DNA of 64,000 nucleotides from Streptomyces sp. WP-1 (GTDB lineage Bacteria > Actinomycetota > Actinomycetes > Streptomycetales > Streptomycetaceae): positions 3,224,001 to 3,288,000 of the forward strand of contig NZ_CP123923.1 of assembly GCF_030450125.1 (NCBI RefSeq). The letters are read 5' to 3'. Positions 52,432-61,659 of the stretch are shown here, piece after piece. Under the pieces are notes generated by a model. It ran no database searches, was not told where the DNA came from, and worked only from the letters and a program-made list of their open reading frames with translations. Numbering within the stretch: position 1 is the stretch's first letter; each line of letters starts with the position of its first letter. A program made the position numbers and the translations under genes.

Positions 52432-52812
52432 TCAGCCGCCGGAGCTGTGCGAGCCGCCGCCGAAGCCGCCGCGGTGCACCCCGCCGGAGCCGGAGCCGTA
52501 GTGCGTCGAGGAGTGGTTGGTGGAGTGGCTGGTGGAGTGCCCGGAGCCGCGGCGGGGCTTGGTGAAGGAACCGCCGCTCACCCAGGAGCCCTTCTTCTTG
52601 CCGCCGTAGTACCAGGCGCCGTCGACCGCCGACTTGACCGTCTTGCAGTTCTTGTCGGAGACGACCTTGTAGCCCTTGGCGTAGGTGTAGCTGCTCTGGT
52701 CCACGCAGCGCTTGTCCGGCTGGGACGAGCAGGCGGTGAGCGCGGCGGCCAGCAGGCCGACGCCGCCGAGGACCACCGTGCCGGAGCGCAGCCGTCGCCT
52801 GGTTTCGGCCAT
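52432..52812 (-). CDS. small lipoprotein with Ser/Gly/His-rich tail (YgiB-like)
   Basis: 126 residues. Signal peptide VVLGGVGLLAAALTAC with lipobox Cys28, so it is attached to the outer face of the membrane. The mature start has two or three Cys (CSSQPDKRC, KNCKTV). The last 40 residues are low-complexity (GSGHSTSHSTNHSSTHYGSGSGG), as in YgiB/DUF1190 proteins. It is the first gene of a two-gene unit with the ATP-grasp gene. Function unknown. Confidence 0.88.
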   Translation of the reverse strand: MAETRRRLRSGTVVLGGVGLLAAALTACSSQPDKRCVDQSSYTYAKGYKVVSDKNCKTVKSAVDGAWYYGGKKKGSWVSGGSFTKPRRGSGHSTSHSTNHSSTHYGSGSGGVHRGGFGGGSHSSGG

Positions 52813-52928
52813 GTTCGTGTCTCCCCCGTGTGCGATGTGCGGTGCGGCAAGCCTAGAGACCGGTATGAGAACCGGCCAAGGGGGGTGAGCATGACAGGGC
52901 GGTGGCGGGGCTCCCTTAGAGTCCCTTT

Positions 52929-53789
52929 GTGCTCTTTGGAATGGTGTGCGCCCTTGGCGCGGCGGTCTGTTTCGGTACCGCGACGGTGTTGCAGGCGGTG
53001 GCGGCGCGGCAGGCCGGTACCGGTGGTGGCGGTGAGGCGGCGCTGCTGCTGCGGGCGTTGCGGCAGTGGCGGTACCTCGCCGGGCTCGGGCTGGACGGGC
53101 TGGGGTTCCTGTTCCAGATCGTGGCGCTGCGTTCGCTGCCGATCTACGCGGTCGGCGCCGCCCTCGCGGCCAGCCTCGCGGTGACGGCGGTGGTCGCGGC
53201 GCGGCTGCTGGACGTGCGGCTGCGCGGTGTGGAGTGGGGCGCGGTGGGCGTGGTGTGCGCCGGGCTCGCGATGCTGGGCCTCGCCTCCGGGCCGGAGGGC
53301 GGCACGGCGGGGCCGGACACGCTGCGGTGGGTGATGCTCGCGGTGGCGGTCGGGCTGCTGCTGCTCGGGCTCGCGGGCGGGCGGCTGTCCGGTCCGGCGC
53401 GGGGGCTGGTGCTGGGGCTCGGCGCCGGGTGCGGCTTCGGGGTGGTCGAGGTGACGGTCCGGCTGATCGACAGCCTCGCGCCGGCCACGCTGCTCACCAA
53501 CCCCGCGACGTACGCCCTGCTGATCGGTGGCGGCGCCGCCTTCATCCTGCTGACCTCGGCCCTCCAGCGGGGCTCGGTCACGACGGCGACGGCCGGGATG
53601 GTGCTCGGCGAGACGCTCGGCCCCGCGGCGGTCGGCGTCGTCTGGCTCGGCGACCGCACCCGCGAGGGCATGGCCTGGCTGGCCGTCCTCGGCTTCGCGG
53701 TGGCCGTGGCGGGCGCCCTGGCCCTGGCCCGCTTCGGCGAGGCCCCGGAGGCGGAGACGGCGGAGCAGCCGACGGAAGACGCCGAGTAG
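52929..53789 (+). CDS. DMT/EamA-like membrane transporter
   Basis: 286 residues from GTG 52929. About nine to ten hydrophobic segments in two halves, each with the EamA-like Gly/Ala pattern (CALGAAVCFGTATVLQAVAARQ; RGSVTTATAGMVLGETLGPAAVGVVWLGDR). The C-terminal tail is acidic. Divergent from the lipoprotein gene, 116 bases apart. Substrate unknown. Confidence 0.85.
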   Translation: MLFGMVCALGAAVCFGTATVLQAVAARQAGTGGGGEAALLLRALRQWRYLAGLGLDGLGFLFQIVALRSLPIYAVGAALAASLAVTAVVAARLLDVRLRGVEWGAVGVVCAGLAMLGLASGPEGGTAGPDTLRWVMLAVAVGLLLLGLAGGRLSGPARGLVLGLGAGCGFGVVEVTVRLIDSLAPATLLTNPATYALLIGGGAAFILLTSALQRGSVTTATAGMVLGETLGPAAVGVVWLGDRTREGMAWLAVLGFAVAVAGALALARFGEAPEAETAEQPTEDAE

Positions 53790-53847
53790 GCCGCACAACA
53801 GCCCCCGGCCGGCGGCGGAGCCCTTCGCGCGGGGCCCGGAGAAGCGA

Positions 53848-53883
53848 CGGACCGGCTGCGCCCCCCGCAGCGCAACCGGTCCG
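53848..53883 (+). terminator. terminator after the DMT gene
   Basis: Arms CGGACCGGCTGCGC (53848-53861) and GCGCAACCGGTCCG (53870-53883) pair with one C-A mismatch around an 8-base loop, 58 bases past the stop. Confidence 0.7.
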
Positions 53884-54011
53884 CGCACCATCCTGCGCCG
53901 AGCGCGGACCCGTGACCAGGAACTCCATTTTCCGGAACCGGATTTTCAGGAACGTGGACTTCCGATATTTGCCGGGCCGGTGAGGCGCGCTGCGCCGGGA
54001 GGGAGTCGGGG

Positions 54012-54869
54012 ATGGACAGGGAAGCCCTGCGGTCGCTGCTGCGGCACAAGCGCTCGCTGATCGACCCCGTCGAGCTGGGCTGGCCCCGCCGCACCGGTCG
54101 CGGCCGGCGGTCCGCCGGGCTCTCCCAGGCCCAGGTGGCGCACGCGCTGTACGTCTCCGAGCGCACGTACGCGCAGCTGGAACGGGGCGACATGTCCTCC
54201 CCCGCGCCCGAGTTCCTCGACGCGGTCTCCACCGTGCTGCGCATGGCCGAGCCGGAGCGCGGCGCGCTGTACGTCTACGCGCTGGGCCATGAACCGCCGG
54301 TCCCCATGAACCCCGAGGCCGGCACCCGGGTGGACCCGGCCTGGTTCACGGCCGTCCAGGGCGTGTCCGGCGTGCCCTGCTACGTCAACGACGTGGCCTG
54401 GAACCTCCTCGCCTGGAACGACGACTTCCTGCGCATGTTCCCCCGCCCCGAGGGCGCGGAGCCCGAGTTGCCCGAGCGGAACGTGATGCGCTGGATGCTG
54501 CTGCGCGAGGAGGCGCGCGAGCACCATCTGCTGGACTGGGCGGAGCGGTGGGCGGCGCCGGTCGCGGCCCAGCTGCGGGCGGCGGTGGCGGCCCACCCGG
54601 ACAACACCGATCTGCGGCAGCTGGACGCGGAGGTGAACGACGACCCCGTGGTGGGGCCCGTCTACCGCCGGCACGACATCACCTATGTGCAGCAGGACGG
54701 CGACACCCGGCCGGTGCGGCACGCGGGACTCGCCGCCGCCGCGGACGACCGGTGCTGCGAGAAGCACACCCCCGCCGCGCGGGGCCTGGTGACCCTGTGC
54801 GCCGCGCAGCCGCTGGGCTCACCGGGCGCCCGGTTCTTCTTCCTGGTCTTCCACCCGCTCACCGGCTGA
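54012..54869 (+). CDS. XRE-type regulator with MmyB-like ligand domain
   Basis: 285 residues. HTH at about 35-85: RSAGLSQAQVAHALYVSERTYAQLERGDMSSPAPEFLDAVSTVLRM. The MmyB-like, PAS-fold ligand region follows (ALYVYALG, then VPCYVNDVAWNLLAWNDDFLRMFP, and VMRWMLLREEAREHHLLDWAERW). Such regulators bind fatty acid-like ligands in known structures. It ends ten bases from the convergent MocR gene; its target is not evident. Confidence 0.92.
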   Translation: MDREALRSLLRHKRSLIDPVELGWPRRTGRGRRSAGLSQAQVAHALYVSERTYAQLERGDMSSPAPEFLDAVSTVLRMAEPERGALYVYALGHEPPVPMNPEAGTRVDPAWFTAVQGVSGVPCYVNDVAWNLLAWNDDFLRMFPRPEGAEPELPERNVMRWMLLREEAREHHLLDWAERWAAPVAAQLRAAVAAHPDNTDLRQLDAEVNDDPVVGPVYRRHDITYVQQDGDTRPVRHAGLAAAADDRCCEKHTPAARGLVTLCAAQPLGSPGARFFFLVFHPLTG

Positions 54870-54878
54870 CGAGAGGCC

Positions 54879-56267
54879 CTAGGGCAGCACCCTGCACAGC
54901 GCCTCCAGTGCCCCCGCCCACGCGCTGTCCGGCGGCGTCCCGTACCCCACCACCAGGGCGTCCAGCGGCTCGGCGACGGCCTCGGGGTGGCGGTGGTAGG
55001 AGAGGCCGTGCAGGGCGAGACCCTGCCAGGCGGCGGCCTGGACGACGGAGGACTCGGTGCCCGGGGGCAGCCGCAGCAGCATGTGCAGACCGGCGGCGAC
55101 CCCGGTGACACGGACGCCGGGGGCGCGTTCGGCGACGGCCGCGGCGAGGGCGTCGCGGCGGCGCCGGTAGCGCAGCCGCGCGGCGCGGACCTGCCGGTCG
55201 TACGCCCCCGAGGTGAGGAACTCGGCGAGGGTGAGCTGTTCGAGTACGCCCACGGTGTCGGCGTGGCCCTTGGCCGCGATCACCTCGGCGGCGAGGGCCG
55301 GGGGCAGCACCATCCAGCCCAGCCGGATGCCGGGGGCGAGGGACTTGCTGGCGGTGCCGAGGTAGACGACGCGGTCGGGGTCGAGGCCCTGGAGGGCGCC
55401 GACGGACTGGCGGTCGTAGCGGAATTCGCCGTCGTAATCGTCCTCCAGGACGAAGGAGTCGGTGCGCCGGGCCCAGTCGACGACGGCCGCGCGCCGGTCG
55501 GGGTGCAGGGGCAGGCCCATGGGGAACTGGTGGGCGGGGGTGAGGAGTACGGCGCCCTCGGTGGTCAACGGGCCCGGGTCGGTGCCGAGTTCGTCCCAGG
55601 GCAGGGCGGGGGTGGCGAGGGAGGCGGCCTTGAGGAGGCTCCAGTAGATGTCGAGGCCGTACGACTCGACGGCCACCGAGCGTGCCCCGCGGGCGCGCAG
55701 CACCTGGCCGAGGATGCGCAGGGCGTGCGAGAAGCCGGCCGTGACGACCAGGTTCTCGGGGTCGGCGCGGACGCCCCGGACGCGGGCGAGGTACCCGGCG
55801 AGGGCGGTGCGCAGTTCGACGCGGCCGCGCGGGTCGCCGTAGCCGAGGGCGTCGTTGGGGGCGGCGGTCAGGGCGCGGCGGGCGGCCCTGGCCCACTCGG
55901 CGCGCGGGAACGCGGCGAGGTCGGGGGTGCCGGGGACCAGGCTGTGGGTGGGCCGGGCCGGGACGCGGGGCCGGCGGGCGGGCCCGCTCGGCGGGACCAC
56001 GGTGCGTTCGGCGACCCGGGTGCCGGAGCCCTGCCGGGCGGTGAGCCAGCCCTCCGCGACCAGGTCGGCGTACGCCTCGCCGACCGTGTTGCGGGCGATG
56101 CCGAGGTCGGCGGCGAGGGCCCGGGAGGAGGGCAGCCGGGTGCCGGGGGCGAGCCGGCCGGTGCGGACCGCGTCGCGCAGGGCGTCGGTCAGCCCCCGGC
56201 GCAGCCCGCCCGGGCCGGCCGGTTCCAGATGCAGGTCGACGCCCGAAGTGGCCCAGGATTCCGCCAT
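54879..56267 (-). CDS. MocR/PdxR-type regulator (GntR HTH plus aminotransferase domain)
   Basis: 462 residues. GntR winged helix at about 20-88 (RTGRLAPGTRLPSSRALAADLGIARNTVGEAYADLVAEGWLTARQGSGT). A fold-type I aminotransferase domain follows, with YGDPRGRVELRTALAGYLARVRG, EDDYDGEFRYD and the PLP Lys in YLGTASKSLAPGIRLGW. PLP or an amine acts as effector in this group. It is divergent from the AhpD/PEP-mutase operon, start codons about 47 bases apart, and probably controls it. Confidence 0.94.
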   Translation of the reverse strand: MAESWATSGVDLHLEPAGPGGLRRGLTDALRDAVRTGRLAPGTRLPSSRALAADLGIARNTVGEAYADLVAEGWLTARQGSGTRVAERTVVPPSGPARRPRVPARPTHSLVPGTPDLAAFPRAEWARAARRALTAAPNDALGYGDPRGRVELRTALAGYLARVRGVRADPENLVVTAGFSHALRILGQVLRARGARSVAVESYGLDIYWSLLKAASLATPALPWDELGTDPGPLTTEGAVLLTPAHQFPMGLPLHPDRRAAVVDWARRTDSFVLEDDYDGEFRYDRQSVGALQGLDPDRVVYLGTASKSLAPGIRLGWMVLPPALAAEVIAAKGHADTVGVLEQLTLAEFLTSGAYDRQVRAARLRYRRRRDALAAAVAERAPGVRVTGVAAGLHMLLRLPPGTESSVVQAAAWQGLALHGLSYHRHPEAVAEPLDALVVGYGTPPDSAWAGALEALCRVLP

Positions 56268-56313
56268 GGAAATGGACCATACTCCTGGGCTGCCTCGCTC
56301 CTACCGTGGAGGC

Positions 56314-56811
56314 ATGGACACGGACGAGAACACCGAGTACGCCACCGAGCACGCCCCCCGTCTGAACTGGAGCGAGCACGCTCCGGACGTGTACAAGGCG
56401 ATGGTGCGGCTGGACATCGCGGCCCGGCAGGGGCTGGACCCGAAGCTGCTCGAACTGGTGAAGATCCGCGCCTCGCAGCTCAACCACTGCGCGTTCTGCC
56501 TGGACATGCACACCAAGGACGCGCTCGCGGCCGGGGAGAGCGTGGAGCGGATCATCCAGCTCGGCGCGTGGGAGGAGTCGCGGCACTTCTACACGGAGAA
56601 GGAGCTGGCGGCGATCGAGCTGACCGAGGCGATCACCGTCCTCACCGACGGCTTCGTGCCGGACGAGGTGTACGAGCGGGCCGCGAAGCAGTTCGAGGAG
56701 CCCGAGCTGACCCGGCTGATCGCCGCGATCACGGTGATCAACGCCTGGAACCGGTTCGGCGTCACCGCCCGGATGACCCCGGGCCACTACCAGCCCGGAC
56801 AGCACGCGTGA
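56314..56811 (+). CDS. AhpD/carboxymuconolactone decarboxylase-family protein
   Basis: 165 residues. CMD fold with the redox motif NHCAFCLDMHTKDAL (CxxC plus downstream His), as in AhpD-like peroxidase partners. LNWSEHAPDVYKAMVRLD opens the fold and NRFGVTARMTPGHYQPG closes it. ATG 56314 follows GTGGAGG. The next gene overlaps its stop (GTGA). Likely a thiol-dependent peroxidase or reductase. Confidence 0.93.
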   Translation: MDTDENTEYATEHAPRLNWSEHAPDVYKAMVRLDIAARQGLDPKLLELVKIRASQLNHCAFCLDMHTKDALAAGESVERIIQLGAWEESRHFYTEKELAAIELTEAITVLTDGFVPDEVYERAAKQFEEPELTRLIAAITVINAWNRFGVTARMTPGHYQPGQHA

Positions 56812-57545
56812 CCGGCACCGTGGAGGCGCTCCGCGCGCTGCACCGGGGGCGCCCGCAGGGTGACCCGCTGATCCTGCCCGGCCCCTGGGACGCGGCCAGC
56901 GCGCGGGCCCTCGCGGAGGCGGGGTTCGAGGCGCTGGCCACGCCGAGCGCGGGGATCGCCGCCGCGCTCGGGTACGCGGACGGCGAGACCCCGGCGGACG
57001 AGATGTTCGCGGCACTCGCCCGGATCACCCGCGCGGTGGACGTGCCGGTCACGGCGGACGTCGAGGGCGGGTACGGGCTCGCGCCCAAGGAGCTGGTGGA
57101 GCGGCTGCTGGAGGCGGGCGCCGTCGGCTGCAACATCGAGGACTCCAGCGGGGGTGCGCTCAAGGACCCCCGGGAGCACGCCGACTATCTGGCCGAGTTC
57201 CGCGCGGCCGCCGCGGGCCGGATCTTCCTCAACGCCCGCGTCGACACCTTCGTGCACGGCGACGGGAACCCCGAGCGGGCCGTCGGAGCGACCGTCGAAC
57301 GGGCCGCGTCGTACGTCGCGGCGGGTGCCGAGTGCGTGTACCCGATCCTGGCCCCGGTGGACGTACTGCCCCTGCTGCGGTCCGGTATCGAGGGCCCGCT
57401 GAACGTGCTGGCCCCGCTGGCCCCGGACGGCCCCTCGCCCGCCGCGCTCGGCGAACTCGGGGCCACCCGGATCACGTTCGGCCCGCAGTTCCAGCGCAGG
57501 GCCGCGGCCGCGGCGGCCGAACTCGCCGCCGGGCTGCGTCACTAG
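56808..57545 (+). CDS. isocitrate lyase/PEP mutase-family enzyme
   Basis: 245 residues from GTG 56808. Barrel of the PEP mutase/isocitrate lyase superfamily: LILPGPWDAASARALAEAGFEALATPSAG, VPVTADVEGGYG (metal Asp-Glu pair), GCNIEDSS and LNARVDTF. Subgroup chemistry (oxaloacetate hydrolase, carboxy-PEP or methylisocitrate-type C-C cleavage) cannot be told. Coupled to the AhpD-like gene and probably regulated by the divergent MocR protein. Its stop is four bases from the end of the convergent betaine-binding gene. Confidence 0.9.
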   Translation: MTGTVEALRALHRGRPQGDPLILPGPWDAASARALAEAGFEALATPSAGIAAALGYADGETPADEMFAALARITRAVDVPVTADVEGGYGLAPKELVERLLEAGAVGCNIEDSSGGALKDPREHADYLAEFRAAAAGRIFLNARVDTFVHGDGNPERAVGATVERAASYVAAGAECVYPILAPVDVLPLLRSGIEGPLNVLAPLAPDGPSPAALGELGATRITFGPQFQRRAAAAAAELAAGLRH

Positions 57546-57549
57546 CGGC

Positions 57550-58509
57550 TCAGGACAGCCACTTCTTCCAGACGGACGGGTGGCTGTCCACCCACTTCTT
57601 CGCGGCCGCCTCCGGGGACATCTTGTCCTGGGCGATCAGCAGGGAGACCTCGTTCTGGTCGTCGGTGGTCCAGCGGAACTTCTTCAGGAATTCCGCTGCC
57701 TTGCCGCCCGTCTTCGCGAAGTCCGCGTTGAGGTACTTCTGGAGCGGGGTGCGCGGGTAGGCGCAGGCGGTCTTCGCCGCGTCCGCGTCGCAGCCGTCCT
57801 TGTACGGCGGCAGCTTCACCTCCGTCATCGGGACCTTCTTGAACAGCCACTGCGGTGAGTACCAGTACGTCAGGAAGGGCTTCTTCTCCTTGGCGAACTG
57901 CTTCATCTGGGTGATCTGCGCGGCCTCGGAACCGGCGAAGACGACCTGGTAGTTCAGCTTCAGGTTCTTCACCAGGGCCTTGTCGTTGGTGACATAGGAC
58001 GGGGAGCCGTCCATCAGCTGGCCCTTGCCGCCGCTCTCCGCCGTGCGGAAGAGCGAGGCGTACTTGTTCAGGTTGTGCCAGTCGGTGATGTCGGGGTGCT
58101 GCTTGACGAGGTACGTCGGCACGAACCAGCCGATGTGACCGGTCACCCCGAGATCGCCGGCCCGGGCGATCGTCTTCTTGTCCTCGACGTAGCGCTTCTC
58201 CTGGTCGGGGTGGCCCCAGTCCTCCAGGAGGGCGTCCACCCGGCCCTGGCTCAGCGCGTCCCACGCGGGCACCTCGTCCACCTGCACGGTGTCGACGCGG
58301 TAGCCCAGCTTGTGCTCCAGCAGGTACTGGGCGACGGCCACATTGGACTCGGCGCCCACCCAGGACTGCACGGACAGCGTGACGCTCTTGCCGCCGCCGG
58401 TGTGCGCGAACGGGCTGGCCTGCCTGGTCATGTCGGCGGCGCCGCAGCCGGTGGTCAGCCCCAGCACGGCGAGCGCGACGGGGATCGTCGTACGCAGTCG
58501 GATCCGCAT
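57550..58509 (-). CDS. glycine betaine-binding lipoprotein (OpuAC family)
   Basis: 319 residues. Signal VALAVLGLTTGC, Cys22 lipidated. OpuAC domain with SVQSWVGAESNVAVAQYLLEHKLGY and VDALLEDWGHPDQEKRYVE; aromatic residues for the trimethylammonium cage are plausible in HIGWFVP and TYWYSPQWLF. A pair of Cys (DGCDADAAKTACAYP) may form a disulfide. Last gene of the betaine operon, starting one base after the permease stop. It is the receptor for betaine or a related compound. Confidence 0.94.
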   Translation of the reverse strand: MRIRLRTTIPVALAVLGLTTGCGAADMTRQASPFAHTGGGKSVTLSVQSWVGAESNVAVAQYLLEHKLGYRVDTVQVDEVPAWDALSQGRVDALLEDWGHPDQEKRYVEDKKTIARAGDLGVTGHIGWFVPTYLVKQHPDITDWHNLNKYASLFRTAESGGKGQLMDGSPSYVTNDKALVKNLKLNYQVVFAGSEAAQITQMKQFAKEKKPFLTYWYSPQWLFKKVPMTEVKLPPYKDGCDADAAKTACAYPRTPLQKYLNADFAKTGGKAAEFLKKFRWTTDDQNEVSLLIAQDKMSPEAAAKKWVDSHPSVWKKWLS

Positions 58510-58510
58510 G

Positions 58511-60439
58511 TCAGGCTCCCTTCCCCGGGCGGCGTTCGGTGGGCTGGGTCACCCGGTCCAGCATCAGGCCCAGGCAGACGATGGCGGCACCGGCCACCAG
58601 ACCGGTCGCCAGGTCGCCCTGGGCGAGGCCGAAGGCGACGTTGTAGCCGAGGGCGCCGCCGCCGACCAGACCGCCGATGATGACGACCGCGAGGACCAGG
58701 ACCACGCCCTGGTTGACGGCGAGCAGCAACGCGCGGCGGGCGAGCGGCAGTTGGATCTGCCACAGCTGCTGCCGCCCGGTCGCGCCGAGCGAGCGCGCCG
58801 ACTCCAGCGCGGCCGGGTCGACCTGGCGCAGGCCCTGCGTGGTGATGCGGACGACGGCGGGCAGCGCGTAGACGACGGCCGCGGCGACGGCGGGGGCGCG
58901 GCCGACGCCGAACAGGGCGACGACCGGGATCAGGTACACGAACTGCGGCATCGTCTGGAAGACGTCCAGGACCGGGCGCAGGGCGCGCTCGACGCGGTCG
59001 CTGCGGGCGGCGGCGATGCCGGTGGCGAGGCCGAGCACCAGGGTGACGGCGACGGCGGCCAGCACCTGGGAGAGGGTGTCGAGGGCGGGGTCCCACACGC
59101 CGAGCACACCGATCGCGGCCATGGCGAGCACGGCGGTCAGCGCGGTGCGCCAGGTGCCGATCACCCAGGCGAGGGCGGCGACGATCAGCAGCAGCGACCA
59201 CCAGGGCAGCCACTGGAGTCCGTCGCGGATCGGGTCCAGGACCCAGGTGGTGAAGTGGGCCGCCCAGTCGGCGGTGCCGCCGACGACCGGGACGCCGGAG
59301 TAGAGATGGGAGGTCATCCAGTCGACGGCGCGGTTGACCGGGGCGGCGATCTGCACGCTCCAGCCGTTCGGCCAGTCGAGGGCGCCGAGCAGCCGGGCGG
59401 CGAGGGCGGCGGCGACGGTGACGGCGAGGGCGTACGGCCAGCCGATCGTCCGGGACCCCTTCGCCCCGTCGGCGCCGGCCGCGCCGGTCACCCGGTCCAG
59501 GACCACGGCGAGCAGCACGATCGGGATGCCGGCGGCGAGGGCCTGGCCGACGTCGACGGTGGACAGGGCCTGGTAGACGCGGTCACCGAGGCCGCCGGCG
59601 CCGATGACGGAGGCGATGACGGCCATGGAGAGGGCCATCATGATCGTCTGGTTGAGGCCCAGCAGCAGTTCCTTGCGGGCCAGCGGGATACGGGCGGTCA
59701 GCAGCCGCTGGCGGCGGGTGGCACCGAGCGACTCCACGGCCTCCAGGACCTCGGGGTCGGCGCCGCGCAGGCCCAGCGCGGTGAGGCGGGCCATGGGCGG
59801 GGCGGCGTAGACGACGGTGGCGAGGACGGCCGCGGGGACGCCGATGCCGAAGACCAGGACGACGGGGAGGAGGTAGGCGAAGGCCGGGAGGACCTGCATC
59901 GTGTCCAGGACCGGGCGCAGGGCGCGGTCGAGGCGCGCGGACAGACCGCCGGCGAGGCCGAGGGCGGCGCCGACGAGCACCGAGGCGAGGACGGCGGCGA
60001 CCATCAGCGCGAGGGTCTGCATCGTCGGTTCCCACATGCCGAGCACACCGCAGGCGAGGAACGCGACGGCGGTGCCGGCGGCGAGGCGGGGGCCCGCCAC
60101 CCGCCAGGCGACGAGGGCGCCGAGCGCGGTGACGCCCGGCCAGCCGAGGGCGAGGAGGGTGACGTAGACCGCGCGGACGGCGAGGACGACGGCGTTGCTG
60201 ATGTAGCCGAAGAAGTAGAGGAAGAGGGGGTGGGTGTCGCGGTTGTCGATGATCCAGTCGCTGGCGTGGGTCAGCGGCCCGGTGAGGCTGACCGTGAGGT
60301 GGTGCGGCCAGGCGCGGCCGTGCAGCAGCGGGAGCAGGACGGCCGTGATCAGGGCGAGCAGGAGGAGCTTGCCGACGGCTCTGTTGCGCAGGACGGCGGG
60401 GGTCCTGGTGCGCAGGGCGGGGACGGTGAGGGTGGCCAT
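58511..60439 (-). CDS. glycine betaine ABC permease, two permease units fused
   Basis: 642 residues from ATG 60439. Two copies of a ProW-type permease in one chain. Unit 1 (about 1-300) has ARLDRALRPVLDTMQVLPAFAYLLPVVLVFG and VESLGATRRQRLLTARIPLARKELLLGLNQ; unit 2 (about 310-640) repeats this as VERALRPVLDVFQTMPQFVYLIPVVALFG and ARSLGATGRQQLWQIQLPLARRALLLAVNQ. Each EAA loop contacts the ATPase, so the single protein can supply both halves of the channel that usually needs a homodimer. Confidence 0.95.
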   Translation of the reverse strand: MATLTVPALRTRTPAVLRNRAVGKLLLLALITAVLLPLLHGRAWPHHLTVSLTGPLTHASDWIIDNRDTHPLFLYFFGYISNAVVLAVRAVYVTLLALGWPGVTALGALVAWRVAGPRLAAGTAVAFLACGVLGMWEPTMQTLALMVAAVLASVLVGAALGLAGGLSARLDRALRPVLDTMQVLPAFAYLLPVVLVFGIGVPAAVLATVVYAAPPMARLTALGLRGADPEVLEAVESLGATRRQRLLTARIPLARKELLLGLNQTIMMALSMAVIASVIGAGGLGDRVYQALSTVDVGQALAAGIPIVLLAVVLDRVTGAAGADGAKGSRTIGWPYALAVTVAAALAARLLGALDWPNGWSVQIAAPVNRAVDWMTSHLYSGVPVVGGTADWAAHFTTWVLDPIRDGLQWLPWWSLLLIVAALAWVIGTWRTALTAVLAMAAIGVLGVWDPALDTLSQVLAAVAVTLVLGLATGIAAARSDRVERALRPVLDVFQTMPQFVYLIPVVALFGVGRAPAVAAAVVYALPAVVRITTQGLRQVDPAALESARSLGATGRQQLWQIQLPLARRALLLAVNQGVVLVLAVVIIGGLVGGGALGYNVAFGLAQGDLATGLVAGAAIVCLGLMLDRVTQPTERRPGKGA

Positions 60440-61659
60440 CAGACGGCCTCCGGGGTGGAGGCCGTGGAGGCCGCCGGGGTGGAGGCCGCCGGCTTCTTCG
60501 CCTGCGCGCGCTCGCGGGTCGCGGTGGCCGTGCCCGCCCGCGCCGGGCCCGCGGCGGTACGGCCGCTCGTGGCGGCGGGCGGGTTCTCCACACCCGCGAC
60601 GACGCTCAGCAGCTGCTCGGAGTCGACGACGCCCAGGCACTTGCCGTGGTCCATCACGCGGGCCGGTTCACCGGTGCGGGCGACGGCCTCGATGGCCTCC
60701 GAGACCGTGGCGTCCGGGGTGAGGGCGGGCCCCTCGGCGGACTCGTCGGAGGTCGCCGGGCGCATGGCCGTACGGCAGGTGACGACCTGCTCGCGCGGCA
60801 CGTCCCGGACGAACTCGCGGACGTAGTCGTCGGCCGGGGAGCCGACGATCTCCTCGGGGGTGCCGAGCTGGACGACCCGGCCGTCGCGCATCAGGGCGAT
60901 GCGGTCGCCGAGCTTGAGGGCCTCGCTGAGGTCGTGGGTGATGAAGACCATCGTGCGGCCCTCCTCCTCGTGGAGGCGGGCGACCTCGTCCTGCATGTCG
61001 CGGCGGATGAGGGGGTCGAGGGCGCTGAACGGCTCGTCGAAGAGCAGCACTTCGGGATCGACGGCGAGTGCGCGGGCGAGGCCGACGCGCTGGCGCTGGC
61101 CGCCGGAGAGCTGGCCGGGGCGGCGGTGCTCCATGCCTTCGAGGCCGACCTTGGCGACGATCTCGGCGGCGCGCTCGCGGCGCTCGGCCCTGCCGACGCC
61201 CTGGATCTCCAGGCCGTAGGCGACGTTGTCGAGCACGGTGCGGTGCGGGAGCAGGCCGAAGTGCTGGAAGACCATCGCGGCGCGGTGCCGGCGCAGTTCG
61301 CGCAGCCGGGACCGGTCCATGGCGCGTACGTCCTCGCCGTCGATGGCGATGGTGCCCGCGGTCGGCTCGATCAGCCGGGTCAGGCAGCGCACGAGGGTGG
61401 ACTTGCCGGAGCCGGACAGGCCCATCACCACGAAGACCTCGCCCTTTCGGACGTCGAAGGAGACGTCGCGGACGGCGGCGGTGCAGCCGGTGCGGGCGCG
61501 CAGCTCGGCCGCGTCGAGGGCGCCGAGTCCGGGGTCGGCGGGGACGCGCTCGGGCTTGGGGCCGAAGACCTTCCACAGCCCGGAGACCGAGAAGACGGGG
61601 GCGCGGTCCTGGGCGGTGGGGGGCTTGCGGGTGGGCACGGCGGGAGTGGTGGTACTCAT
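60439..61659 (-). CDS. glycine betaine ABC transporter ATPase (ProV/OpuAA type)
   Basis: 406 residues from ATG 61659. Walker [10 protein letters not shown] near residue 83, signature [15 protein letters not shown] and Walker [17 protein letters not shown]-like C-terminal region (about 285-365, [24 protein letters not shown]...[14 protein letters not shown]) would sense ionic strength, as in OpuA. The end is an Ala/Thr/Pro-rich tail of about 40 residues ([16 protein letters not shown]), coded by simple repeats. Stop overlaps the permease start; start overlaps the GMC stop (ATGA). Confidence 0.95.
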   Translation of the reverse strand: MSTTTPAVPTRKPPTAQDRAPVFSVSGLWKVFGPKPERVPADPGLGALDAAELRARTGCTAAVRDVSFDVRKGEVFVVMGLSGSGKSTLVRCLTRLIEPTAGTIAIDGEDVRAMDRSRLRELRRHRAAMVFQHFGLLPHRTVLDNVAYGLEIQGVGRAERRERAAEIVAKVGLEGMEHRRPGQLSGGQRQRVGLARALAVDPEVLLFDEPFSALDPLIRRDMQDEVARLHEEEGRTMVFITHDLSEALKLGDRIALMRDGRVVQLGTPEEIVGSPADDYVREFVRDVPREQVVTCRTAMRPATSDESAEGPALTPDATVSEAIEAVARTGEPARVMDHGKCLGVVDSEQLLSVVAGVENPPAATSGRTAAGPARAGTATATRERAQAKKPAASTPAASTASTPEAV

